Assembly (NCBI RefSeq): GCF_902713425.1
Contig: NC_081198.1
Coordinates: 23,047,188 to 23,111,187 of the forward strand
Source: Acipenser ruthenus
Taxonomy: Eukaryota > Chordata > Actinopteri > Acipenseriformes > Acipenseridae
Direction: 5' to 3'
DNA: 64,000 nucleotides
The stretch's first letter is position 1. Every line of letters starts with the position of its first letter. Position numbers and translations under genes: made by a program. Below the pieces are notes generated by a model. It saw only the letters and a list, made by a program, of their open reading frames with translations. It was not told where the DNA came from and searched no databases. Shown one piece after another: positions 44,750 through 54,139 of this stretch.

Positions 44750-47700
44750 TTATTCCATCTTCACGTCCTGAAGTCCGGCGATCCTCCACTCCGCGCAGGC
44801 CTTGTCCTTCCCGAGGGTCCGGATGTCCAGAATTACAAAGTCCTTGATAAGAGTTTGTGCCCTTCTGGTCGTGGTGATAGTGTCTAGCTCCTGCTTGTGA
44901 TAGACACAGACGTTACGGCCTTCCCACAGGATCTGCTTGACAACATTGGTGACACGCCAAACGCACTTAGCTGTGCTGGTAGTGATTCCTCCCGCAGGCC
45001 CATAGAGCACAGTCTCAGCGGTCATCTTGGCCGTGTCAGCAAACCTGTTTAGGAAGACAGAGACAGAGAGCCAGACACTGCCAGCCACATCACACTCCCA
45101 GAAGATATGGGCTGGTGTTTCTCTCTTGCGGCACTTTGCATAGGGGCATGTTTCTACTTGGGCTAGTCCCCTCCTGAACATGAACGCTCGAGTGGGGAGT
45201 GCACTGTGGACGGTGTTCCATGCTATATCCTTCTGGACATTACTGAGGCAGCTGTGAGACACATTCTCCCAGATTTTTTGGCTTTGGGTGAGGGAGAAAG
45301 TAGCTACTTTTTCAATTTCCTGGGAACCGGCAAGATATTTAGTTACAGCCTTGTATTCCCAGGAGGCCAATTTTGCTTTATCTAAGCCCAATTTATATAT
45401 AGTGTCCCTTAAGGTTCTATAATACAATGGGGGGTCCCAGGAGTACGGCACGGTGTTATCAATAGTGCAGAGGCCCAAGGCCCTGAGACAGGTGGCAAAA
45501 TAGAAACGATTCATGTAACATACCTTCCTGTCCAGGGCCTGGATGTTCTTGATAGTTTGCGTGAGCCCCTGCACTCGGGTGAGCTGCACAACGTCCGGGA
45601 CCCCCTTACCTCCCTTCTTGTCGGCTTTACTCAGGGTGGCTCGCTTTACCCTCTCCATCTTGCTGCCCCAGATAAAGCGGTGGATAATGCGGTCCACCAC
45701 TTTTTTGGTGGTCCTGTCTGGGGGAAAGATTTTTCCTACATAAGAGAGGATGGGGAACAGTATAGACTTGGTTATTAATACTCTACCCGTCATTGTTAAG
45801 GATCTTGTGCTCCATCCGCCAATCTTTTTACGGACCTGGTTAATGGCCGCCGTCCAGCTCTGGGCCCCCGAGCTATTGTTCTCGAAAATGAGGCCCAGAA
45901 TCTTGATTTTGTCCTTTTTGACAGGGTACATGTCCGACAGTTCCCTATCTACCTGCCAATTTTTAGACACGTAGACTTCGCTCTTGGACTTATTAATCAC
46001 TGCCCCAGTCGCCGTGCAGTACTTCTCAAGGATATTACTAATCCGAGGTACCGACGATGTGTTGGTGCAAATGAGTGACACATCGTCCATATATGCTGTT
46101 GTTTTGACCTGGACCCCGTTGGATCCAGGCAGCTGGAAACCAGTTATATTGGTATCCCTACGAATTGCCTGCAGGAGGGGTTCAATGCACACGACATATA
46201 GCAGTGGGGATAGTGGGCAACCCTGTCTGACCCCTGACTGGATAGATATTTTACCAGTCAGGTGCCTGTTCACCAAGACTCGGGTACTAATGTTTGTATA
46301 TATGGTTTTAACCCACTCCCTAAGTCCAGGAGCGAATTTCATCTGGTCCATCACTTTGTACATATATTCATGGCTTACCCTATCGAACGCCTTCTCCTGG
46401 TCAAGGTTGAACAGGCAGAGGGGATGGTTCCGTTCTCTAGAATAAGCCAGAATGTCCCTTGTTAACATTAAAATATCCGTGATGGACCTCCCTGGGACGC
46501 CACAAGCCTGGTCAGGGCCAATGACCAAAGGGAGGTGTACTTGTAGCCGGAGCATCAGAGCTTTGGCTAGTATCTTGTAATCCACGCAAAGGAGGCTGAT
46601 TGGGCGCCAATTCCGTAGATCTTTAACTTCCCCTTTCTTATGAAGGAGAGTAATTACACTCTCCCGCATAGAAGGGCCCAACCGCTTCTCCCTGTAGACC
46701 GCTCTGTAGACCTCCGCTAAATGGACTTTTAGCGTGTCCCAAAAAAGATGGTAATACTCACCCGGGATGCCATCTGGACCTGGCGTCTTACCGGTGTTCA
46801 TGGTCTTAACCGCCTGGGTGAGCTCCTCCAGCGTGAGTTCTGGGTCCTTCTCCTCCTCCTCCTCGTCCCGCACTGAGTCAGGCTCCAACTGGCTCAGGAA
46901 CCACTCTATCAGGGTGTCATCTGTAGCTTTGATGTTATACAGGTCCCTATAGAAGTTCTCTACCACTTTTTTCACTCCCTCACTATCCTCTACTATCCTC
47001 CCCCTGCTGTCGAGCATGGAGGACATCAAGTGCCGCTTCTCCCTCGTTTTCTGGAAGAAGAAGCGAGTACACTTTTCGTCTTCCTCCATTTTTTGCACTT
47101 TTGCATTGTGCATGACCTTTTGTTGTTCCTCCCTACAAAGCACTGAAAGATCTAGCTTGGTCTGGGCTATCTCGTCGCTTACAGGGAACCCCCGAAGCTG
47201 AAGCAGGCTCAGACGCTGGAGGGCAGCATTCAGGTATTTATATTTGGCCCTCCTTTCTTTTGCTTTCCTCTTGCCTGCTGCTATGAAATAACCCTTAGTT
47301 CTCATTTTGACCATCTCCCACCACTCTATAGGGGAGTTGAATAGGTCACGCAAAGTGGTCCACTCAACAAGCCTGCTCTTATAGGCTGCAGCTATGGAGG
47401 GGTCATCGAGTAAGGAGGTATTTAATTTCCAGACCCCTGACCCCATCTGGGAGGTCTGAGGGACCTGCAATGTTACCTGCAGGAGCCTATGGTCGGAGAA
47501 GAAGACGGCCTGGGTGTCTACTGCCGTCTTCGTAAGGGAGCTGGTATGCAGGACGAGATCTATACGGGAGAAGGAGGTCCCAGATGAGCTCACCCAGGTA
47601 AAGGGAGGCACCAGGTCCTTACCTGCATCACACAGGGAGAAATCAAATATTACGGAGGACAAAACTCTACTAGAGCGGTCGTTGCGTGGCCTGCTCCGGT

Positions 47701-48193
47701 CTACGTCCCTCAGAGCACAATTGAAGTCACCTGACACGATGACGGGTACGTTCCCCAGCAGGAGTGGACGCAGCTGTGGAAAAAATTGAACTCTTTCGTT
47801 TTGGTTAGTGGGTGCGTAGACATTGACCAGTCTGAGGGGAGTGTTGTTGTATGTCACATCCACGCTCAGAATTCTACCAGGTTCTACCTCCCTGCTGCTG
47901 CGGGAGGTAATAAATGGGTTTTTAAACAGGATACCTACTCCGTCGGCTCTGGCTATGTTGGAGCCCGACCAGAAGGAGTCCCCCAGGGTCCAACTCTCCT
48001 TCAGGTCCCTATAATCAGGGCTCGACGAAATACCACACTCCTGCAGAAAGATGAGATCTGCTTTCAAGTTAGCTAGATAGTTTAGTACATCAAATCTTTT
48101 TTGTGTCTCCCTGATGCTCCTGACATTAACAGACACACATATCAGGGCCATCAGGGTAGCTAACAAGAAAAGGAGTCGCTGCGTCCACCCCAT
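44750..48193 (-). CDS. LINE ORF2: APE endonuclease-reverse transcriptase, copy G (intact)
   Basis: 1147 codons, full set of endonuclease, RT and C-terminal motifs as in copy A. Small changes include EEQQKV for EEQRKV and RVTNVV for RVINVV. No break seen. Confidence 0.93.
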   Translation of the reverse strand: MGWTQRLLFLLATLMALICVSVNVRSIRETQKRFDVLNYLANLKADLIFLQECGISSSPDYRDLKESWTLGDSFWSGSNIARADGVGILFKNPFITSRSSREVEPGRILSVDVTYNNTPLRLVNVYAPTNQNERVQFFPQLRPLLLGNVPVIVSGDFNCALRDVDRSRPRNDRSSRVLSSVIFDFSLCDAGKDLVPPFTWVSSSGTSFSRIDLVLHTSSLTKTAVDTQAVFFSDHRLLQVTLQVPQTSQMGSGVWKLNTSLLDDPSIAAAYKSRLVEWTTLRDLFNSPIEWWEMVKMRTKGYFIAAGKRKAKERRAKYKYLNAALQRLSLLQLRGFPVSDEIAQTKLDLSVLCREEQQKVMHNAKVQKMEEDEKCTRFFFQKTREKRHLMSSMLDSRGRIVEDSEGVKKVVENFYRDLYNIKATDDTLIEWFLSQLEPDSVRDEEEEEKDPELTLEELTQAVKTMNTGKTPGPDGIPGEYYHLFWDTLKVHLAEVYRAVYREKRLGPSMRESVITLLHKKGEVKDLRNWRPISLLCVDYKILAKALMLRLQVHLPLVIGPDQACGVPGRSITDILMLTRDILAYSRERNHPLCLFNLDQEKAFDRVSHEYMYKVMDQMKFAPGLREWVKTIYTNISTRVLVNRHLTGKISIQSGVRQGCPLSPLLYVVCIEPLLQAIRRDTNITGFQLPGSNGVQVKTTAYMDDVSLICTNTSSVPRISNILEKYCTATGAVINKSKSEVYVSKNWQVDRELSDMYPVKKDKIKILGLIFENNSSGAQSWTAAINQVRKKIGGWSTRSLTMTGRVLITKSILFPILSYVGKIFPPDRTTKKVVDRIIHRFIWGSKMERVKRATLSKADKKGGKGVPDVVQLTRVQGLTQTIKNIQALDRKVCYMNRFYFATCLRALGLCTIDNTVPYSWDPPLYYRTLRDTIYKLGLDKAKLASWEYKAVTKYLAGSQEIEKVATFSLTQSQKIWENVSHSCLSNVQKDIAWNTVHSALPTRAFMFRRGLAQVETCPYAKCRKRETPAHIFWECDVAGSVWLSVSVFLNRFADTAKMTAETVLYGPAGGITTSTAKCVWRVTNVVKQILWEGRNVCVYHKQELDTITTTRRAQTLIKDFVILDIRTLGKDKACAEWRIAGLQDVKME

Positions 48194-48198
48194 AGCGA

Positions 48199-50144
48199 CT
48201 ATGATTGGGAGGTCGGGACACTCTTCCTACTCTTAGCTCTACGCTTGCTTCGAGGGGGCTTGGGCTTATTTGCAACTCCCATCACCCCTGAGAAGGTACT
48301 CACTGCTGCCTCGTCCAAGAAGGCACCGTCTTTATATGCACAGTACGTGGAGTTGTTGGGGCTATTCAACTCCCCACAAGGTAAGTCTGGTGGAACTTGC
48401 TCAGGGCCCCTCGGAACGTGTGGGTCAGCTTTGTCCTGGGGGGGGTTATGACAGACAGCATTCTTTGGCTGTTACCGTCTGTTGAATTGGAGCTGTTAGC
48501 AGACTTCTGGCTTACCGCGTCCAGGGGTATTCCCATGTCCTCCAGTGCTGTATCTAGGAGGACCTCTAGGGGGCCCCTGGTTTTGCCCATACAAGGGAGG
48601 GGGTCAAGGATGCTTTGAAGGGAGGCCCTTCGCTTGAAGAGGGTCATTGCTACCGAGGTACTGCTGGTCAGGGAAGGTGTTGACCCCGACCTCTCCCTCG
48701 GTGCATTAGTGAACACCTCTTCTGCGAGGTGTGCTAGGGTTTGTGCCAACAACTGGGAAGGCTGGCTGGGGATGCCCTGGCTGGCTGCTACCTGCCCACT
48801 AGGCGGCAGTGTAGCCGTCCCACTCGCCTCCGTCTCTGCCTGCGAGGGCAAGACTGGGGACTTTGTGTGGACATTAGCTGGTTTTGGATCTATGGGGGCC
48901 ACCTGCAACTTGCTGTCTTTGATCCTGATCTTCTTTCTTTTCCCCCCCTCGTCTCTACCCTTTCTTTTCCCCACCCTCTGCTGGTTCTTCACTCCCTTCC
49001 CCTCCTTCTCACTCTCACTTTCACTGTCGCTTTCGCTTTCCTCCCCCACGGACTCAATCCTTATGGCGTCATAACGAGGGCCGAGGGGGAGTGCTGGTGC
49101 TGAGAGGGCCCTACTCAGGGGGGGGCCGCTGCTGGGTCCGGGCTCCCTCCCTGCCTCGTGTTCTGCATCAGAGGAGCTACTGGAGGAGCTAGTGGAGTGG
49201 CTGTTGTACTCTCTCTCTGGGCTGGGGGAAGGGGTCCTCGTAAAACGGGACATGTCTCGGGGGCGGGGGGGTGAGGGGGGTGCTGGTGATGATGGTGGTG
49301 CTGGAGTCTGGGTCTTGGATACTGTTGGTGGTGATGTGGACTGATCTTTGTTACTTGCTCCCTCTTCCTGCTCAGGCCTAGGCTTGTTCGTGTTTGCCTT
49401 GCTGGCTCTGGCCATGTTGGCATAGGAAGAGGGGCAGTCCTTAAACAGGTGCCCCTTCTTTCCACACAAATTGCACTGCCTCTCTTCTCTGCAGTGGCTG
49501 GTCTCGTGGGGGGCGCCGCAGTTCCTGCACTTGACTACAGTACACGCGGCCGCCAGGTGTCCTAATTCCCCACATTTCCTGCAGAGTTTTGGCATCCCAT
49601 TATAGAATACCAGCCCTCTGTTGGGCCCTAACACTATGGAGTTTGGAATGTGGCGGACGCCTCCAATGCCCGATGGATCAACATTAAGGCGTACCAGCCA
49701 CTTTCTGGCTCCTGTCCAAACCCCATCTTCATCTGTAATTTTCCTCCCTTCTGATGACACCCTCCCATAGCGGTTAAGCCATGTTGTAATATCATAGTCG
49801 CTAACAGCCTCATTGAAAAATTGGACAGTAACAACTTTCATTTCTCTGTCTGTCAGTGCATCCACACAAAATTCTTTGTATGGAGCGAGATATTTATTCT
49901 CCCCCCAAAAGGACCACATTTCTTGTAACTTTTGGGGGTTCCTAAAACTGACCTCAAACACTTCCTTAAGCCCTGGCAATTTCACCAAACAATTCAAGTC
50001 AGAAGGGGAAAAACCCATACCCCTCTGAAGAATGGTCCGGCTGAACTCCAGTCTCGTCAGTCCTGGTTCCGTTTCATCTTGCTTGTTTCTTGTGAAGCGC
50101 ACCGCATTGTGCCTCCTGGTCTCCTGGGTTGGCCGGAACGCCAT
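48199..50144 (-). pseudogene. LINE ORF1, copy G, C-terminal frameshift in a G run
   Basis: Open from 50144 to 48366 (592 codons). The G run 48438-48445 has 8 G where D has 9, so the last part is read in another frame and ends early. Knuckles and RRM-like region are intact. It shares PSQLLAQ with copy D (PSQSLAQ in A, B and F). Confidence 0.85.
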
Positions 50145-50872
50145 CCTTCAGCTGGCTCCTCCGATTGGGGTGGGAGAAGCCTCTGGACGTCCGGGTTGTC
50201 TCTCTCTACGGAAAAGAAACAACGTAAGCAGCAAATCTGGGCAGTTGAAGGAACTATTACTTTAGTCCCTGAGGAGATGGTCGCCTCGCAAGAGGGACCC
50301 CCTCCCCAGGTGAACGGTGTCCTTCCCTGGCGGAGTAGGGGGCGCTGCTTGGCACCGAGACCACGTAGGAAGAATCGTGGCTGTGACGCCTCCTCGGGGT
50401 CCGGGGCCGCCCTCTGCTCCTCCCAGATGGCACCCTCTGCTGGGCGCCTGCTGCTCTCTCGGTCTGGATCTCGATTACAATCAAGGGCTGGGGATGAGGT
50501 CGTCTAGGTCATCAAAGGGTCCTCAAAGGTCGTCTGGATGGTAGGTCCTCCTTCTCTCTAACTCCAGGAACGTCTGGAAAAGCCTGAAAAAGAAAAAAAC
50601 TGGAACCGCCTGAAAAAGAAAAAACTGCTCTCAACAGTCAACAAAATCTTGAAAGACCCTCGGCCTGGATTGGGCAAGCCAAAACCAGACTGAGCATTAG
50701 TCTTCCAAAAAGTTGCCGAGCTGAAGAAAGCCAGTCAAAAATAAAAAAAAATTCTGTTCCTCCTCACCCGAACAAACCTCTCACAGACCCTCGGAGGGAG
50801 CGGGCAATGCCACTACCCTCTAAGCCTTAGTCTTAGAAAGATCTATTCGAACTGAAGAGAAACCAGAGTGTG

Positions 50873-51113
50873 AAACGGCGGGAAAACTTGCATCAACACT
50901 GGCACTCTCCCTCCAGCAGGGGTAGACAAAATGCTCACAGAAGAGATCCAGATCTGACTTTGACCAACGTTAGAGAAAGGTGTGCACCGTTCCCGGAGGT
51001 ACTGCAATACCGGGCCGATGCGTGGAGTGGACGGAGCAAGCCCCTGTTCCATCTCCCGATTCCAAAAATCAATTTAATATATGGTCCCCTGATAGGGGAC
51101 GTATCAGATATTA
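50873..51113. repeat. 241-bp direct repeat flanking element G, right copy
   Basis: Partner of 43872-44112; contains the 3' part of an intact U2. Confidence 0.8.
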
Positions 51114-51167
51114 AACTGATAAGAACAGATACTACACTTGATCTTAGCCAAAAGGCCGAGAAGCGAT
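50980..51167 (-). ncRNA. RNU2: U2 snRNA gene, copy 13 (complete, distal promoter damaged)
   Basis: 188 nt with no change noted; 3' box at 50953-50968. The transcript would run from here directly into element G past the 3' box. Its upstream region lacks the SPH candidate. Confidence 0.97.
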
Positions 51168-51525
51168 GGCGACTTGGCCCTTGCCCGAGGCCCCCCAGCC
51201 CGGACGGCACAGGGGGATTCAAAGGTGGGTGCAAAATTCCAAGCACAAGCAGACCCCCAAAAAACGGGCTGCTGCTTCCAGAGGGGAAATGTGCAATTTA
51301 AGCAGGAGGAAACAAAACAAAGCAAAAACACACACATAACACCAAAAACAAAACATAAACTGGCGGAGTGCGTCTTACAAATAGTCATGCCAAGCTGTGC
51401 CTCGCTGGCTGGCTGGCTTGCTAAGAAGGTCCTGGCATAGGGACATGTTCCACCACACTTGTCTGGTTAGCTGCTAGCTCCCAGGAAACAACCTGCTGCT
51501 GTCTACATCATCACCACATGTGAAT
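51168..51525 (-). promoter_or_regulatory. U2 promoter, copy 13, with a 36-bp deletion over the SPH candidate
   Basis: Candidate PSE at 51215-51233 is intact. At about 51396-51397, 36 bp present in all other units are missing, and they include the whole SPH/Staf candidate. The GCATGC motif further out is also changed (GCTAGC). Such a gene may be poorly expressed; inference. Confidence 0.6.
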
Positions 51526-51625
51526 AAAAGAAAGAAAGACAGCAAGAAAGAAAGAGAGAAAGAAAGAAAGAAAGAGAGAAAGAAAGAGAGAAAGAAAGAA
51601 AGAGAGAAAGAAAAAAAAAAAGAAG
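51526..51625. repeat. GA-rich microsatellite, unit 14
   Basis: GA tract with a different repeat order from its neighbours; followed by AAAAGACGGG where others have AAAACGGCGGG. Confidence 0.95.
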
Positions 51626-51734
51626 TAAAAAGACGGGAAAACTTGCATCAACACTGGCACTCTCCCTCCAGCAGGGGTAGACAAAATGCTCACAGAAGAG
51701 ATCCAGATCTGACTTTGACCAACGTTAGAGAAAG

Positions 51735-51922
51735 GTGTGCACCGTTCCCGGAGGTACTGCAATACCGGGCCGATGCGTGGAGTGGACGGAGCAAGCCCCT
51801 GTTCCATCTCCCGATTCCAAAAATCAATTTAATATATGGTCCCCTGATAGGGGACGTATCAGATATTAAACTGATAAGAACAGATACTACACTTGATCTT
51901 AGCCAAAAGGCCGAGAAGCGAT
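51735..51922 (-). ncRNA. RNU2: U2 snRNA gene, copy 14 (complete)
   Basis: 188 nt; 3' box at 51708-51723. First of three adjacent uninterrupted units with full promoters. Confidence 0.98.
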
Positions 51923-52316
51923 GGCGACTTGGCCCTTGCCCGGGGCCCCCCAGCCCGGACGGCACAGGGGGATTCAAAGGTGGGTGCAAAATTTCAAGCA
52001 CAAGCAGACCCCAAAAAAACGGGCTGCTGCTTCCAGAGGGGAAATGTGCAATTTAAGCAGGAGAAAACAAAACAAAGCAAAAACACACACATAACACCAA
52101 AAACAAAACATAAACTGGCGGAGTGCGTCTTACAAATAGTCATGCCAAGCTGCTATGCTGTGCAAGGTGCCTTGGGTAACTACAACTGTGCCTCGCTGGC
52201 TGGCTGGCTTGCTAAGAAGGTCCTGGCATAGGGACATGTTCCACCACACTTGTCTGGTTAGCTGCATGCTCCCAGGAAACAACCTGCTGCTGTCTACATC
52301 ATCACCACATGTGAAT
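51923..52316 (-). promoter_or_regulatory. U2 promoter and upstream spacer, copy 14
   Basis: Candidate PSE at 51970-51988 and SPH candidate at 52161-52178. No gene. Confidence 0.6.
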
Positions 52317-52415
52317 AAAAGAAAGAAAGACAGCAAGAAAGAAAGAGAGAAAGAAAGAGAGAAAGAGAGAAAGAAAGAGAGAAAGAAAGAAAGAGAGAAA
52401 GAAAAAAAAAAGAAG
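52317..52415. repeat. GA-rich microsatellite, unit 15
   Basis: Common-length GA tract. Confidence 0.95.
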
Positions 52416-52524
52416 TAAAACGGCGGGAAAACTTGCATCAACACTGGCACTCTCCCTCCAGCAGGGGTAGACAAAATGCTCACAGGAGAGATCCAGATCT
52501 GACTTTGACCAACGTTAGAGAAAG

Positions 52525-52712
52525 GTGTGCACCGTTCCCGGAGGTACTGCAATACCGGGCCGATGCGTGGAGTGGACGGAGCAAGCCCCTGTTCCATCTC
52601 CCGATTCCAAAAATCAATTTAATATATGGTCCCCTGATAGGGGACGTATCAGATATTAAACTGATAAGAACAGATACTACACTTGATCTTAGCCAAAAGG
52701 CCGAGAAGCGAT
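52525..52712 (-). ncRNA. RNU2: U2 snRNA gene, copy 15 (complete)
   Basis: 188 nt; 3' box at 52498-52513. A substitution 5 nt upstream of +1 (GGCAACTTGG for GGCGACTTGG, plus strand) is the only nearby change. Confidence 0.98.
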
Positions 52713-53106
52713 GGCAACTTGGCCCTTGCCCGAGGCCCCCCAGCCCGGACGGCACAGGGGGATTCAAAGGTGGGTGCAAAATTCCAAGCACAAGCAGACC
52801 CCCAAAAAACGGGCTGCTGCTTCCAGAGGGGAAATGTGCAATTTAAGCAGGAGAAAACAAAACAAAGCAAAAACACACCCATAACACCAAAAACAAAACA
52901 TAAACTGGCGGAGTGCGTCTTACAAATAGTCATGCCAAGCTGCTATGCTGTGCAAGGTGCCTTGGGTAACTACAACTGTGCCTCGCTGGCTGGCTTGCTT
53001 GCTAAGAAGGTCCTGGCATAGGGACATGTTCCACCACACTTGTCTGGTTAGCTGCATGCTCCCAGGAAACAACCTGCTGCTGTCTACATCATCACCACAT
53101 GTGAAT
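52713..53106 (-). promoter_or_regulatory. U2 promoter and upstream spacer, copy 15
   Basis: Candidate PSE at 52760-52778 and SPH candidate at 52951-52968. One (CTGG) repeat is altered to CTTG. No gene. Confidence 0.6.
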
Positions 53107-53204
53107 AAAAGAAAGAAAGACAGCAAGAAAGAAAGAGAGAAAGAAAGAGAGAAAGAGAGAAAGAAAGAGAGAAAGAAAGAAAGAGAGAAAGAAAAAAAAA
53201 GAAG
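53107..53204. repeat. GA-rich microsatellite, unit 16
   Basis: Common-length GA tract. Confidence 0.95.
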
Positions 53205-53313
53205 TAAAACGGCGGGAAAACTTGCATCAACACTGGCACTCTCCCTCCAGCAGGGGTAGACAAAATGCTCACAGGAGAGATCCTGATCTGACTTTGACCA
53301 ACGTTAGAGAAAG

Positions 53314-53501
53314 GTGTGCACCGTTCCCGGAGGTACTGCAATACCGGGCCGATGCGTGGAGTGGACGGAGCAAGCCCCTTTTCCATCTCCCGATTCCAAA
53401 AATCAATTTAATATATGGTCCCCTGATAGGGGACGTATCAGATATTAAACTGATAAGAACAGATACTACACTTGATCTTAGCCAAAAGGCCGAGAAGCGA
53501 T
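53314..53501 (-). ncRNA. RNU2: U2 snRNA gene, copy 16 (complete)
   Basis: 188 nt; 3' box at 53287-53302. One change in the 3' stem-loop region (CCCTTTTCC for CCCTGTTCC, plus strand). Confidence 0.97.
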
Positions 53502-53896
53502 GGCGACTTGGCCCTTGCCCGGGGCCCCCCAGCCCGGACGGCACAGGGGGATTCAAAAGGTGGGTGCAAAATTTCAAGCACAAGCAGACCCCAAAAAAAC
53601 GGGCTGCTGCTTCCAGAGGGGAAATGTGCAATTTAAGCAGGAGAAAACAAAACAAAGCAAAAACACACACATAACACCAAAAACAAAACATAAACTGGCG
53701 GAGTGCGTCTTACAAATAGTCATGCCAAGCTGCTATGCTGTGCAAGGTGCCTTGGGTAACTACAACTGTGCCTCGCTGGCTGGCTGGCTTGCTAAGAAGG
53801 TCCTGGCATAGGGACATGTTCCACCACACTTGTCTGGTTAGCTGCATGCTCCCAGGAAACAACCTGCTGCTGTCTACATCATCACCACATGTGAAT
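53502..53896 (-). promoter_or_regulatory. U2 promoter and upstream spacer, copy 16
   Basis: Candidate PSE at 53549-53568 with one extra base (sense CACCTTTTGAAT), which changes the spacing within the motif. SPH candidate at 53741-53758. No gene. Confidence 0.55.
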
Positions 53897-53923
53897 AAAA
53901 GAAAGAAAGACAGCAAGAAAGAA
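53897..53923. repeat. GA-rich microsatellite, unit 17 (contracted)
   Basis: Only about 27 bp of the GA tract remain before the inverted repeat at 53924-53958; the rest of the tract and about 45 bp of U2 3' flank are missing. Confidence 0.9.
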
Positions 53924-53958
53924 ATTTTGTCTACCCCTCCAGCAGGGGTAGACAAAAT
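53924..53958. repeat. Perfect inverted repeat, 15-bp arms with 5-bp loop
   Basis: Arms ATTTTGTCTACCCCT (53924-53938) and AGGGGTAGACAAAAT (53944-53958) with loop CCAGC. The right arm is the normal U2 3' flank; the left arm is its reverse complement, found nowhere else in the spacers. It looks like a snap-back or template-switch event that also removed most of the microsatellite. Confidence 0.92.
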
Positions 53959-54005
53959 GCTCACAGGAGAGATCCAGATCTGACTTTGACCAACGTTAGA
54001 GAAAG

Positions 54006-54139
54006 GTGTGCACCGTTCCCGGAGGTACTGCAATACCGGGCCGATGCGTGGAGTGGACTGAGCAAGCCCCTGTTCCATCTCCCGATTCCAAAAATCAATT
54101 TAATATATGGTCCCCTGATAGGGGACGTATCAGATATTA
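54006..54139 (-). ncRNA. RNU2: U2 snRNA gene, copy 17, 3' part (+55 to +188), split by element H
   Basis: 134 nt with one change (GGACTGAGC for GGACGGAGC, plus strand). 3' box at 53979-53994. No 5' partner is present beyond element H. Confidence 0.95.

Larger units (their letters stand above)
44113..50872 (-). mobile_element. Keno-like U2-targeted LINE, copy G, full length
   Basis: 3' UTR 44113-44749, ORF2 44750-48193, ORF1 region 48199-50144, 5' UTR 50145-50872. The left junction is identical to D and H. The right end joins sequence downstream of a complete U2 gene instead of a U2 5' half. It shares many variants with D in ORF1 and the 5' UTR, but a 3' UTR deletion with copy I, so it appears mosaic. 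Confidence 0.93.
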
